Positions 41,860 to 51,564 of a DNA stretch of 64,000 nt are shown in pieces. This DNA is from Halobaculum limi (GTDB taxonomy: Archaea > Halobacteriota > Halobacteria > Halobacteriales > Haloferacaceae): the NCBI RefSeq assembly GCF_029490015.1, contig NZ_CP120469.1, positions 124,001 through 188,000 on the forward strand, in the 5' to 3' direction. A model generated the notes under the pieces. It was not told the DNA's origin. It was given only the letters and a program-made list of their open reading frames with translations, and did not search any database. The translations under genes and the position numbers were made by a program. The first letter of the stretch is position 1, and every line of letters begins with the position of its first letter.

Positions 41860-44800
41860 CTAGACTCCAGAGTCAGCCAGAACCCCCCACTTCTGTATCC
41901 GATCCTGATGGGGCCACATTAATCTCCTAGTCCAACTCATTACGTTGGAAAAGAATTCTTCAGCGGCTATCTCTCCTTCAGTTCTCTTCACAATCCATAA
42001 CAACTGAGGGAATATGGACTGATATCCTTGAGTATCGAGACGGCTCTTATTCCAACCATTCAGCACACTCTGCAAGGCTTTCTCCTCATCTATATCTAAG
42101 AGAGCATCGGCAACTCTCTCAAACCTGTTACTGCCTCCTCCCAGCCACGAGTTAATTAGATCACGCTCAGCGATCACATTCTCCAACAATAGAATAGCCT
42201 GTTCCTCGTTTCCCCTCTCTGCCAAGAGCCGGGAGATAGGAGCTGCAGCTGTCGGATTATACCTCGTAGAATCTACTGAATTGTTCTGAAGTAGATCACC
42301 AGCTGTAGAGAGCTCCTCTGATGTTAGATCGTCAAAATCACTCATCGTAAGAGGATCTTCTTCTGAATGTTGAGAAAGAATCTCGTGAATACGTTCATCC
42401 TCTGGTTCCACTCCCTCTGATTCCGTTTCATATTCACTAGACCCGTTTTCTGAATCCAGATCTTCAGGGAGATCTACACAGTATTCCGATTCCAACTCTC
42501 GGAGTTTCTCTTTTTGATCATCGCTGATGCCGTCTCGGACATAGTCGCCCCAACTCAAAGCCCGCAGAGCCTTCATAGCTAGTTCCTCCCATCCAAATTC
42601 ATCGGCAACTTCAGCAGCCTTAGAGAAGAACGGTAGCTCCATCTGTGAGGTGGGACCGCTACGGACTCTCATCTCTTTGGAGTCTATCAGTTGATACAGT
42701 TCCTCTTCAGTCATTTCTCCAGGATTCTCTAAACGCCATTTCCATAGCTTGCGTACCGTCGTAGGTTGTTGAGCGTTATTCTCGGCTACGTGATAATTGA
42801 TAGCACCTGAATCGAGGAGAGATTTCAGGAATATACCCTCAAAATGTTCGGTCCCCTTTCCATCTGTCATCTTATGTAGAAGATTTGCCCAGTTGATTAA
42901 CTGGATAGCTGTACCGAGATATTGATCCCATTCATCGTCTGCAATATCTTCCAACCCTTCCCAGACATCATCCAAGAACCCATCTTTCCTATACCCATAT
43001 CGGAAACAACGCTCAATTGCTTTCTCTGTATAATTTTCACCCCGGCTATTATATCCTGCTCTAGCCGCTCTAACAGCTAAATTCATAAGATCTCTTGACG
43101 GCGGCTCCTCCATAGGTGGCCTATTCAATAGCTCCTCATAACGACGATCCAAATTCTCAGGAAGAGCTTCTTCTGGAGGTAATTCCTCCCACGCCTGATT
43201 CAGACTCCTAGTAATTGTATCGAAGAACCGATCTCCAGAACCAATCTCCTCCGCAAATTCAAGAACCCGTCTCACAAGATCTTCTGACCCTTGATCAGCG
43301 ACTTCACCGAATGCTTCTGACACCTGAGAAACTGCTTGCCAATACCAGGTCTCAGCTACAGTCCTAGCACTCTCATCCAACAAGTACCCTTCCTCAAGCC
43401 GCTCTTCTAAGTATTCCAGGGTAGCATCCACCCAAACCTGCTTTTGGTCCGAAGATTCACGGGTTGCGGCTGCTCCCATCAATGCGAGAAGTTTCTGAGT
43501 TTTCGGTTGCTCTACAGCAATTTCGTCTACAATATCCTGCAGGTCTTCGGGTGATTCAACCAAGCTCGCTACTATAGAACCGACGTAATAGGCATCAGTA
43601 AACCGAACACCGCCCTCACTTGAAGTATCAAGAGGCTCACCTAATTCACGAGCTTCAACGATCTCACGAATTTCCTCCTCCACGCCTCCACATCTAAGCA
43701 GGGTGTGCAGTGCGGCAAAAGATAATTCTGAGTAGTCAGGTGCATTAGCTCTAAGTTCTTCACGCCAACCCTCAGGTAGATCGTAGATTAATCCTTCACA
43801 GGATTCTAATGCTGCAGATTTGTCCTCGAAAAACCATTCCGGTGGCTCAGGTTGACTATCAAATAATTCAGGTTTTCTCTGAACAGCAGAGAGAACTTCT
43901 CGTGGAAAATGTTGTCCCGTATCTAACCGTTTGATCTGTTCTGCTACCTCCCAGAACTCCTCAGTATCTAAAACTTCAGAAACGACTTCGAAGTACGCCT
44001 CAGGGTTCATATCTGGCTGTTCGGATTCCTGATAATCCTCTTCCCACGACGCGAGCCAGTTTCGATCTAATTCACTTTCCCAGTTCCGCGCCACAGTCTG
44101 CATCGCTTCAAGCGCCTCCTCACTACCACCATTATATCCGCGAATCTGATCCACTAAGCGAAGAGCGTCATCACGTCTATCTTGAGCGGCATAGTATGTG
44201 AGACGCAAGTCGTCGCCTGTGTAAATATCAAGCATATTTCGAGCGACACCACCAAGGATTACACAGTCAAAAGCCGTGACGTAGTCTCCTTGTTGAAGCG
44301 AGGCCTCGAAAGCCAGATCTAGAGTATTGGAAAGATGGTCTAGTTGAATTCCTTTCTGCCACCATTGTAGAAGATTATCGAGAGTCGCTAGATCCTTGAG
44401 TATGGCCCGCCCTGGACCATTCTCGGCGTGGTATCTCAGACTCTCCAGATTTTGAGGAAAACTGATACACTGGTCAAACAGGTAGTCGAATAACCGTTTA
44501 TGACCTTGAACAATTTCTTCTTGATCTAACAGCTCCTTTGTGTACTTCCTGAAGCTGTCGTGAAACACTCGAAACCGATCTCCTTCCAAGGACTCTAGAA
44601 TATGAGCAAGAGGGGCATCCTCAAGACGTGTGCTTTCTAGCGTATACGGTAAATCAATCACAGAATCTATAGTCTCTTCACGCAATCCGGTAGGATTCAG
44701 CGCAACTAACGTGACCGCATCTCTCTCATACGGTTCTAGTGGCTCCCAGATCGTATCATAATACTCCTCCAGCTCTCCATCGACATGTGATGCCTCATCA

Positions 44801-46332
44801 ATTACCTCCTCTATATCTACACCCTGGATTTCAGCTTTCGTTACAAGATGCGAAATAATAACAGGAAGGCCTCCAGAGACACCTGATACCCGTCCAACAA
44901 GATCATCATCCAGCGATACATCTCTTCTCTCAAGATACTCTCTAATTTCTTCTGGACTCCAAGAAGGTACCTCAATCTGCTGATCAACTCGAAGAGTGTC
45001 GTGAGACTCTGAAATTTCACGGCTCACCATGAATAACCCCAATGGATCAGGAAAGTCAAGCATCCCAATCTCTTCAAGAGCAGAACCCTCCGCAGACTCT
45101 GTAGCTTTAGTACCTCCAAACGGCCGCAATGCGTGATCTAACCCGTCGAAAATAAATAGAACTCTTTGATTTTCTTGATCTGCCCAGTGGGCCACGTTGT
45201 CAATATATTCTTGCAAATCCTCTGTCCCCGTCCAGACGGGAATCGAAGTATCCTCTCCAAACGCTTCTGAAAATGTTGAATAGATTTGATATGCGAGTTG
45301 ATGTCTAAACCATTTAGGATCACTCCACTTCATCTCCAGCGAATCGGCGTCCTCAGGTATATAGAAATAAAACCGGAGTGTTCGACAATCTTCTGAGTCC
45401 CCCCACGCCCTGTGAAACAGTTCTATACCCACTGATTTTCCGCTTCCTGGAGCACCTTCAACTAAAAATCGATCACTTGGGTCATCATACGCCTCCTCAA
45501 GATCTTCAAGCCATCTTGGGTGAATATATTCATCAGGGAGTTCAAACTTCTGAGGAAATTGTTCTGACGGAATTAATTCTAAACGCTGTATGATCTCTTC
45601 ACGGTCCAACCTTCGTATATCAGTTGGTTGATTTCTGGCCCATCTCGCTAACCCAACCGCTTTTTGTGTAAGTGACTCCGGATCATCAATCTCAGGATTC
45701 TCCCTAACATCCAAACGCGGAGCAACACCCCCTACAATACGTTCAAACAACTCTGTATTTCGAGGTGACTCAATTTCTTCTTCGTCCGTAGTTGTCCCTA
45801 TACCAGGCACCCCTAGTACGAATTCTATCCCTTCGTCTTCTACGTATCCTCCTCTAAATTCAGTAAGCTTCTTTGCCTCAAACTCAAGACTTCCGAACAG
45901 TGAGAGGTTTTCTGTTTCATCTGAAAACTCAATTCCAGATCCAGTTTCATCTTCGAATGAAGTTAGAACCACAAAGCGTGACCCTTCATCTGCCACCCTA
46001 CGAGCTTCCGCAGATTCGGATAAGTCGGTGAAATCTAATCCTCTTTCATTGGATCCTGTGAGGTCGCTAGAAATAAGCCTGTGTTCCGGCCCGTTTTTAA
46101 CTTGAAGACAGGTTTTCTCACCAGATTTTTCTAGGACAATATCGTCGAATTTGTCGCTATTATATAACTTTGATTCTATAGCAACGGCATTCGCGTCTTC
46201 AAAGAAAACTGATAGAATACAAGCTCCAGCGAGAACATCTTGGAAAGTGTATCCCCTAGCCAGACCTGCCAACCGTTTTGTACTGGCGGAAACCTCAGCA
46301 TTGTCGGATGTAGTGTCCGTTTCTTCTGGCAT
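41860..46332 (-). CDS. Avs-like STAND NTPase with Cap4-type nuclease domain
   Basis: 1490 residues from ATG 46332, preferred over ATG 46350 because GGAGGG lies 8 bp upstream. Residues 20-175: Cap4/DUF4297-type nuclease, RGYTFQDVLAGACIL, Glu53 (AIESK), Asp63-Asp64 (KFDDIVLE), Gln77-Val-Lys79 (CLQVKN). Residues 270-600: STAND NTPase with Walker A GAPGSGKS (293-300) and Walker B VLFIFDGLDHA (391-401). The remaining 850 residues are helical repeats, the sensor region in such proteins. Bacterial Avs proteins of this build recognise viral proteins and then cleave DNA. It follows an AAA-TPR gene by 55 bp and probably shares its transcript. Function by homology of architecture only. Confidence 0.72.
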   Translation of the reverse strand: MPEETDTTSDNAEVSASTKRLAGLARGYTFQDVLAGACILSVFFEDANAVAIESKLYNSDKFDDIVLEKSGEKTCLQVKNGPEHRLISSDLTGSNERGLDFTDLSESAEARRVADEGSRFVVLTSFEDETGSGIEFSDETENLSLFGSLEFEAKKLTEFRGGYVEDEGIEFVLGVPGIGTTTDEEEIESPRNTELFERIVGGVAPRLDVRENPEIDDPESLTQKAVGLARWARNQPTDIRRLDREEIIQRLELIPSEQFPQKFELPDEYIHPRWLEDLEEAYDDPSDRFLVEGAPGSGKSVGIELFHRAWGDSEDCRTLRFYFYIPEDADSLEMKWSDPKWFRHQLAYQIYSTFSEAFGEDTSIPVWTGTEDLQEYIDNVAHWADQENQRVLFIFDGLDHALRPFGGTKATESAEGSALEEIGMLDFPDPLGLFMVSREISESHDTLRVDQQIEVPSWSPEEIREYLERRDVSLDDDLVGRVSGVSGGLPVIISHLVTKAEIQGVDIEEVIDEASHVDGELEEYYDTIWEPLEPYERDAVTLVALNPTGLREETIDSVIDLPYTLESTRLEDAPLAHILESLEGDRFRVFHDSFRKYTKELLDQEEIVQGHKRLFDYLFDQCISFPQNLESLRYHAENGPGRAILKDLATLDNLLQWWQKGIQLDHLSNTLDLAFEASLQQGDYVTAFDCVILGGVARNMLDIYTGDDLRLTYYAAQDRRDDALRLVDQIRGYNGGSEEALEAMQTVARNWESELDRNWLASWEEDYQESEQPDMNPEAYFEVVSEVLDTEEFWEVAEQIKRLDTGQHFPREVLSAVQRKPELFDSQPEPPEWFFEDKSAALESCEGLIYDLPEGWREELRANAPDYSELSFAALHTLLRCGGVEEEIREIVEARELGEPLDTSSEGGVRFTDAYYVGSIVASLVESPEDLQDIVDEIAVEQPKTQKLLALMGAAATRESSDQKQVWVDATLEYLEERLEEGYLLDESARTVAETWYWQAVSQVSEAFGEVADQGSEDLVRRVLEFAEEIGSGDRFFDTITRSLNQAWEELPPEEALPENLDRRYEELLNRPPMEEPPSRDLMNLAVRAARAGYNSRGENYTEKAIERCFRYGYRKDGFLDDVWEGLEDIADDEWDQYLGTAIQLINWANLLHKMTDGKGTEHFEGIFLKSLLDSGAINYHVAENNAQQPTTVRKLWKWRLENPGEMTEEELYQLIDSKEMRVRSGPTSQMELPFFSKAAEVADEFGWEELAMKALRALSWGDYVRDGISDDQKEKLRELESEYCVDLPEDLDSENGSSEYETESEGVEPEDERIHEILSQHSEEDPLTMSDFDDLTSEELSTAGDLLQNNSVDSTRYNPTAAAPISRLLAERGNEEQAILLLENVIAERDLINSWLGGGSNRFERVADALLDIDEEKALQSVLNGWNKSRLDTQGYQSIFPQLLWIVKRTEGEIAAEEFFSNVMSWTRRLMWPHQDRIQKWGVLADSGV

Positions 46333-46387
46333 TAGATGTCCCTCCACCATTCGTAGCAGATTTTTATCGAACTACTCATCTCAGGCC

Positions 46388-48937
46388 TCACTCTTCCTCC
46401 TCTTGTGCGGAATTTTCTTCTTCCAGTTCTAAAGGGGTGGAAAGCTGTTCTATCTCAGATTCTGAAAGCTCAGGTAGATCTGCGTCAAGGGCGTCCGTAA
46501 TACCTGTCTGCTTCAGTGACTCAATCGCTTCTTCACCCTTCCCTAGCTCCATCTCGGCCATCGCCTTATTGTACCACGCCTGATTATTTCCGGGCTGTTC
46601 CTCGACCACCTTTTGGTAGTATTCCAAAGCCTCCTCATACTCTCCCACCTCAGATAAGGCAATAGCGTAGTTATGATTGACTTCAGACATCGGAGGAAAA
46701 CTAGAATGATCCTGATCTCGATCTTCTAAGAGTGTTTCAAAGTGCGGGATAGCCCGGTTAAAATCACCTAAGTTTAGATGGCAGAGAGCTTCCGCATAGA
46801 CTGGAATAGGGCTCTCTGAGTTGAGCTTCTTCGCCCTCTCAAATGAGTCTACGGCGTCCTCAAATCTACCTAGATTCATCAAAGCTCTACCTTTGTTGTG
46901 CCATGAGTTCCAGTCCCCGGAATTCTCGTCCGTAGCTTGCTCTAGAAGACTCAGTGCTTCCTCTGGTCTCTCCTCATCGACAAGTATGATACCTTTTTGT
47001 TTCAGCACCTGAGCCCAGCTCGGGCGTAGTTCAAGAGCTTCATCGTAGCAATTGAGGGCTTCCCCTGTCTCACCTATGTTCTGATGCATCAAGCCCTTGT
47101 TTGCCCATGCTCGTGCAAACGAAGAGTTGATTTCCAGCGCCTCTTCATACAGTTGAATAGCCGCTTCCAGATTGCTACTCTCTGATGCCTCAACAGCTTC
47201 AGCATAATACTGTACCTCCTCTTCCAGCAAAATGTCGTAACCCAAGTATTCCAGTTTATTTCCAAGGGTATTCAATCGGTCTTCCAGACGTTCTGACTGA
47301 CTTTCTCCCTCATCAACAAACCTTACCTGTGAAACAAATCCCTGATCCATCCACTCTACATCACAGCGAAATCGTGTAGCATTGGAGAGATTTTGATAGA
47401 ACTTCTCTCTTTCATCGGGACTAAACTCTACTATAGCCCTGCTTTCTCCCGCAGGAACAGTCAGATTAGCTGTTAGCATAAAGAGCTGCTTCCCTTCACC
47501 TACATCCATTTCTTCGCCAAGCCTCTCCCCTACCTCAGCTCCTCGATCAAAAACGGTGTGTACTCTGTACTCTGAGAACTCGTCGGTTAGAAATATCTCC
47601 TCCACGAGCTTTTGATAGAGATTCTGAACAGTACTCCCCATCATACCCGGTCTGAATTCACCGACGTCATCGATGACTCCTTCAGAAGCTGCGTAGTACT
47701 TCAGATAGGTCTTATCAAACTCACTGCCGGCAAAAGATAGGTTCCCATCTTCATCTTCCTGGATCATTCCCTGATTGGAAAGAGAGTCGATAGTGTGTTC
47801 CTTGCTACTTCTCACCGAAGACAGGTTGTCGGGTTCTATCGTCTCCACCCTATCAAGGAGGCAGAACTCAACCAACCACTCCTTAGGAACCCTAGGGAAC
47901 TCCAGAAGAGATACGAGAACCTGAAGTTGGTTTGGGAGTAACCGCTTGACATCGTCAGCTATCTCGTGATGACCTGACTCGCGGATTCTATCCAGTTCCT
48001 CTGCTACGTCATCCAAGACTTCCGGAGTAAGCGTGATTTCATCCGCACCCTCGTTGTAACGCCTGTACATATGGTGCGCTATGAGATTGATTTCGTAGGG
48101 TGAACCACCCGTTATACCGTGAATCTCGCCGACACATTGATCGTCTAAATCTTCTTCTTCGTCCTCTGAAAGCGGCTTTGTGATACACTCCTTGGTCTTT
48201 TCCTGTGATTCAAACGGTCCAAGAGAAATCCTCTTGAAAAGTCTTGACATAGGAGAGAACACCTCATCTGTTCGCTCGAATAGCTCTTCAGTTCCTGAAA
48301 GAACTAGATTATACCCATCGATATCAGAGAACACATTTCGGATCTTCTGTAGGATGGCATCGTTCTTAGACAGCAAATCAGCTTCATCTAAAAGCAGGAC
48401 AATTGATTTCTTCCCATTGGATGCCACTTTTTCATATAGATCTTCCAAGTCGTCTGACAAAACTCTCTGGGGGATATCAGGATCGGGGTTTTGGCTCTGC
48501 ATTGCTCGAAGATAGGTAGATCCGTATCCAAGTGAGACCTCAACGTCTGGATCTAGACTTTCAACCTTATTTCGAAAGCTATCAAGAAGAGAGTCTCCAA
48601 TCACGCCTTTATCGGCCCCTTCAGCCATAATGCTGTCTAGAAGTTCTTTGAAGAATTTGAGCTGATCCTGCACTATCTGAGAGTCGAGAGAAATCTTAAC
48701 AGCAAGATGGTCTCCCTCGTCTGCAACTTCTTCTACTCGGTTGAGTAGGCTTGATTTGCCCGCTGCTCTGTTACCGGTTATCCCGATGTGATAGTAGTTG
48801 TCGGCTGCTGCCTGCGAGAGGTACCGTCTAATTTCCTGAAGCTCCTCTTCCCGATCTGCAAACCTTTGCTCTTCAGAAACAGGATTGAGAAAATTGTATG
48901 GATTGGGTGTGAAACCATCTCCGTCTGATCCTGACAT
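46388..48937 (-). CDS. AAA/ORC-type ATPase with C-terminal TPR array
   Basis: 849 residues from ATG 48937 (MSGSDGDGFTPNPYNFLNPV). Residues 20-330: P-loop ATPase with GITGNRAAGKSSLL (about 53-66), Walker B SIVLLLDEADLL (about 178-189), and sensor LVLSGTEELFERTDEVFSPM. A helical middle follows. From about residue 570 there are six or more TPR motifs (for example AAIQLYEEALEINSSFARAW, ALNCYDEALELRPSWAQV, EALEYYQKVVEEQPGNNQAW). It resembles STAND sensors, but no effector domain is apparent, so it may act with the Avs-like protein encoded 55 bp downstream. An upstream start would add 28 unlikely residues. Confidence 0.75.
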   Translation of the reverse strand: MSGSDGDGFTPNPYNFLNPVSEEQRFADREEELQEIRRYLSQAAADNYYHIGITGNRAAGKSSLLNRVEEVADEGDHLAVKISLDSQIVQDQLKFFKELLDSIMAEGADKGVIGDSLLDSFRNKVESLDPDVEVSLGYGSTYLRAMQSQNPDPDIPQRVLSDDLEDLYEKVASNGKKSIVLLLDEADLLSKNDAILQKIRNVFSDIDGYNLVLSGTEELFERTDEVFSPMSRLFKRISLGPFESQEKTKECITKPLSEDEEEDLDDQCVGEIHGITGGSPYEINLIAHHMYRRYNEGADEITLTPEVLDDVAEELDRIRESGHHEIADDVKRLLPNQLQVLVSLLEFPRVPKEWLVEFCLLDRVETIEPDNLSSVRSSKEHTIDSLSNQGMIQEDEDGNLSFAGSEFDKTYLKYYAASEGVIDDVGEFRPGMMGSTVQNLYQKLVEEIFLTDEFSEYRVHTVFDRGAEVGERLGEEMDVGEGKQLFMLTANLTVPAGESRAIVEFSPDEREKFYQNLSNATRFRCDVEWMDQGFVSQVRFVDEGESQSERLEDRLNTLGNKLEYLGYDILLEEEVQYYAEAVEASESSNLEAAIQLYEEALEINSSFARAWANKGLMHQNIGETGEALNCYDEALELRPSWAQVLKQKGIILVDEERPEEALSLLEQATDENSGDWNSWHNKGRALMNLGRFEDAVDSFERAKKLNSESPIPVYAEALCHLNLGDFNRAIPHFETLLEDRDQDHSSFPPMSEVNHNYAIALSEVGEYEEALEYYQKVVEEQPGNNQAWYNKAMAEMELGKGEEAIESLKQTGITDALDADLPELSESEIEQLSTPLELEEENSAQEEEE

Positions 48938-49114
48938 ACAAGCAATCTTGTCTGTAACCTTGTTATAACTGAGGGAGCAATCGGAGTGAACCGTTGAGCA
49001 GCCAGTAGTATGTAGGAGCAAAGAACCAATCAGCTGAACTTGGATTAGGTGACGGAATTATTCGGTGTTCACCAGACATTCTTAAATCAGTTCAGTGATA
49101 ATTTTGGGATAGTT

Positions 49115-49333
49115 ATGTCAAAGGTCGTTGAGACAGAGGGTGTTTTAGGCGGTAAGCCTCGGATTGAGGGAACCCGTGTCTCTGCAGAGCAGGTATACGA
49201 AATGCACACTCAGAAGGATATGAGTCCGGAAGAAGTAGCTGATATTCTACCCACTGTCGCTGTTGAAGATGTGAAGGCTGCTATCCAGTATATGAAGGAT
49301 AGAGATGATTCTGAAGCTGATGTACTGGCTTAG
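49115..49333 (+). CDS. DUF433 antitoxin
   Basis: 72 residues from ATG 49115: MSKVVETEGVLGGKPRIEGT, then RVSAEQVYEMHTQKDMSPEE and VADILPTVAVEDVKAAIQYM. This is a complete DUF433 domain (VapB-like antitoxin paired with DUF5615 PIN-like toxins). Its first 40 residues recur at the start of the chimeric ATPase at 40810-41664. The toxin remnant lies tail to tail with 4 bp overlap, not in the usual same-strand order. Confidence 0.85.
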   Translation: MSKVVETEGVLGGKPRIEGTRVSAEQVYEMHTQKDMSPEEVADILPTVAVEDVKAAIQYMKDRDDSEADVLA

Positions 49334-49685
49334 AAACGACCATAGAAATTGGAGATAAAGACTACGTTCTCCTCTAATTCTTCTTCGTGTTCTTGTAGAA
49401 GATTTGAGACGGTTTTCGCTACCAGTGATTTGTCTCGAAGGTGCATCTGCTTGTCAATCAGAACACCTGGATGATCCATCTGCGTATCCATTGCGATGAA
49501 ATCTCCCTGGTCTCGTGTGAGAACCGGTGCGTCTTCACTGACCGCGTACTGCATAACCTCCTGATCAGAAATACCGGGCTTTGGCCGTAGCGTATTGATG
49601 CCTCGTCCCTCTAATTTCTCTTCGATTATTTTATCTATGCTTTCGTCAAGTACAATCGTTGAAACGGCTTCAGCACCCTGTATAG
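49330..49685 (-). pseudogene. DUF5615 PIN-like toxin, no start codon found
   Basis: The open frame from below TAA at 49686-49688 reads EAVSTIVLDESIDKIIEEKL, then RPKPGISDQEVMQYAVSEDA and PVLTRDQGDFIAMD. This is the DUF5615 (Mut7-C/PIN-like) layout with acidic residues in LDES and RDQGD. No ATG or GTG precedes IVLDES. The first Met (49554) lies inside the domain. The toxin is therefore probably inactive, unless an unusual start (ATT) is used. It overlaps the antitoxin gene tail to tail. Confidence 0.6.
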
Positions 49686-49753
49686 GTTATTGTGTAGCTT
49701 TCTTTTTCAATACTATGACATTCGGGTATAACCGGTTGTAACCCAGTCGAATT

Positions 49754-51496
49754 TCAATTAGAATCTTCTTCAATCAGAGTGATTATTTCTTTCAGGGAGG
49801 CTGCGGATTGTCTCATAGCGTCTCGGTACATATCTCGGTATGCCTCTGAGTCTTCTTCGTACCCCAATGCGTCGACTGCTCGTGGCCAACCACCGCTACT
49901 AACGGTCATGTGGCTATCCTCTTTCCGGAAATCGTGTACAGCGTTGATTGGATCTAGAATCTCGGCCGCAGTACTGGTATCAGAGAGATCTTTTACCAGC
50001 TCGAATAATGCGGATTTCTTTCCTTCAACGTCCTCTGAGACCTCTTCGGGTAATTGAGACTCCAAGTTACCTCTATCAAGGTTTTCTACGATCACCTGGT
50101 GTGCCTCCGACATCACATTGAGTAGCTCATGTTTCTCGTTTCGGGGGAGGCTCAGCATGCGATCTGCGTCGATTTCATCGTCTGTCTCCCGGTATAGCCG
50201 GACTCCGTATTTTGCTTCGAAGGCTTCGTTCAACTCTGTTACAGCGTTGATGACTGCGTCAGATGGTGATTCAGAGTCGACCCAATCTGCTTCAATGTAA
50301 TTTGTAATCATCTCCTCCGGGATTTCGCCGGCAGGGGACGTGTTGTAGTGGTACCAGTGGGAGAGTTCTTCATCTGGTATATCTATCAGATCATCTACGA
50401 TAATGAGGATTAGATCCTCGTTGTTTCTGTAGGCCCGGAGCTTCATTTTGTCCAGCCAGTTCACCTGGAGGCCTTGTCTTGACCACTCGGAAACCGTGCC
50501 TCGGCTATCGTTCTTGTATTTCTCCAAGACTTCCGGCTCGAAATATGTCCATCCAAAGAAGCTGATGGCTTCCTCCAGATCTTCGGCTCCTATTGCTGGA
50601 CGTCTGTAACCAGCTTCGTCGAATCCGATTTCATTTACGGCTTCTTCTTTGGAGAAGCGGTATCCTTGCTTGGTTTCGAACTTGAGGTTTTCTCGATCCT
50701 CCTGTAATCGTTCCTCGCGTCCATACGGGATGTCATCGGCTCTTATCGGGCAGAACCAGTGCAGTTCGTATCCTGGCTGGTTCCGTCTGACTCCTCGAAC
50801 TGCCTTACCACCACGTACAGTGAACTCCTCCCGGTCATCGTCCAGCAGCGAAATGTCTTCCTGAGTCTCTCTTACGTCCCGTGATTGGAAGTAAGCGAGT
50901 ACGAGGGCGCATCCTCGTTGTTTGAGATAGTCCTTGAGAAACTCCGCTCGTACCTCTAAACTTCTTATCGTATTTGCTAAGCCAAAATGACTAGATTGCG
51001 AGGATAGGTATTCCCACTTCTCATGAGGGAATCGTACAACGGTTTCGTCAGTGTCGTAGGTCTCGAAGTTACGCTTCTCTCTTTCAATCAAGTTGTGGTA
51101 TTCGATGAATCCTGTATCGGGTAGCGGAGCATCCTTCCTGAAATCCATTACAAAACGCTTGGCCTCGACGCCGTCAACGCTCCTTGTGAGATCTTCTTCC
51201 CAGTATTGGCCATCTCCTCTTCTCGAACCATAGGCCATCGGATTGAAGTCAAAAGTCCCGACCTCTCCGAACGGATCCGTGTCTACGATTGTATCTAAGT
51301 CGTCTTCGTCGACTAAGAAAGCGTGAATGCGAAAACCCTGCTCAACAGTTCCGATGCTTGTTTCTGATCTGTGGTGACCGTGCCGGTTTACGGTAATCCA
51401 GCCATCCTGAATAGGATCAAACCTGTCTCTGTCCTCGAAAGCAAGCCACGAGTTTAGATTACCGATGTCGTCTGCATCCTCGACCAAGTCGTACAT
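49754..51496 (-). CDS. Orphan 580-residue protein, last gene of the RadC operon
   Basis: No family recognised. There is no membrane helix. The N-terminal half is rich in aromatic and charged residues (WLAFEDRDRFDPIQDGWITV, GYELHWFCPIRADDIPYGRE). In the middle lie FFGWTYFEPEVLEKYKND and LILIIVDDLIDIPDEELSHW. The last 170 residues are helical with AHQVIVENLDRGNLESQLPE and NAVHDFRKEDSHMTVSSGGW, a pattern that could be a HEPN-like RNase helix bundle, although the R-x4-6-H motif is not certain. Position behind the kinase-like gene (68 bp) suggests joint expression. A novel effector or an element-specific protein is possible. Confidence 0.5.
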   Translation of the reverse strand: MYDLVEDADDIGNLNSWLAFEDRDRFDPIQDGWITVNRHGHHRSETSIGTVEQGFRIHAFLVDEDDLDTIVDTDPFGEVGTFDFNPMAYGSRRGDGQYWEEDLTRSVDGVEAKRFVMDFRKDAPLPDTGFIEYHNLIEREKRNFETYDTDETVVRFPHEKWEYLSSQSSHFGLANTIRSLEVRAEFLKDYLKQRGCALVLAYFQSRDVRETQEDISLLDDDREEFTVRGGKAVRGVRRNQPGYELHWFCPIRADDIPYGREERLQEDRENLKFETKQGYRFSKEEAVNEIGFDEAGYRRPAIGAEDLEEAISFFGWTYFEPEVLEKYKNDSRGTVSEWSRQGLQVNWLDKMKLRAYRNNEDLILIIVDDLIDIPDEELSHWYHYNTSPAGEIPEEMITNYIEADWVDSESPSDAVINAVTELNEAFEAKYGVRLYRETDDEIDADRMLSLPRNEKHELLNVMSEAHQVIVENLDRGNLESQLPEEVSEDVEGKKSALFELVKDLSDTSTAAEILDPINAVHDFRKEDSHMTVSSGGWPRAVDALGYEEDSEAYRDMYRDAMRQSAASLKEIITLIEEDSN

Positions 51497-51564
51497 ATTA
51501 TGACGACCTTCCGACTCAACTTATTAATCGGTTTCTCAAATCAGAGATAGGTAAGTCTTAGAAA

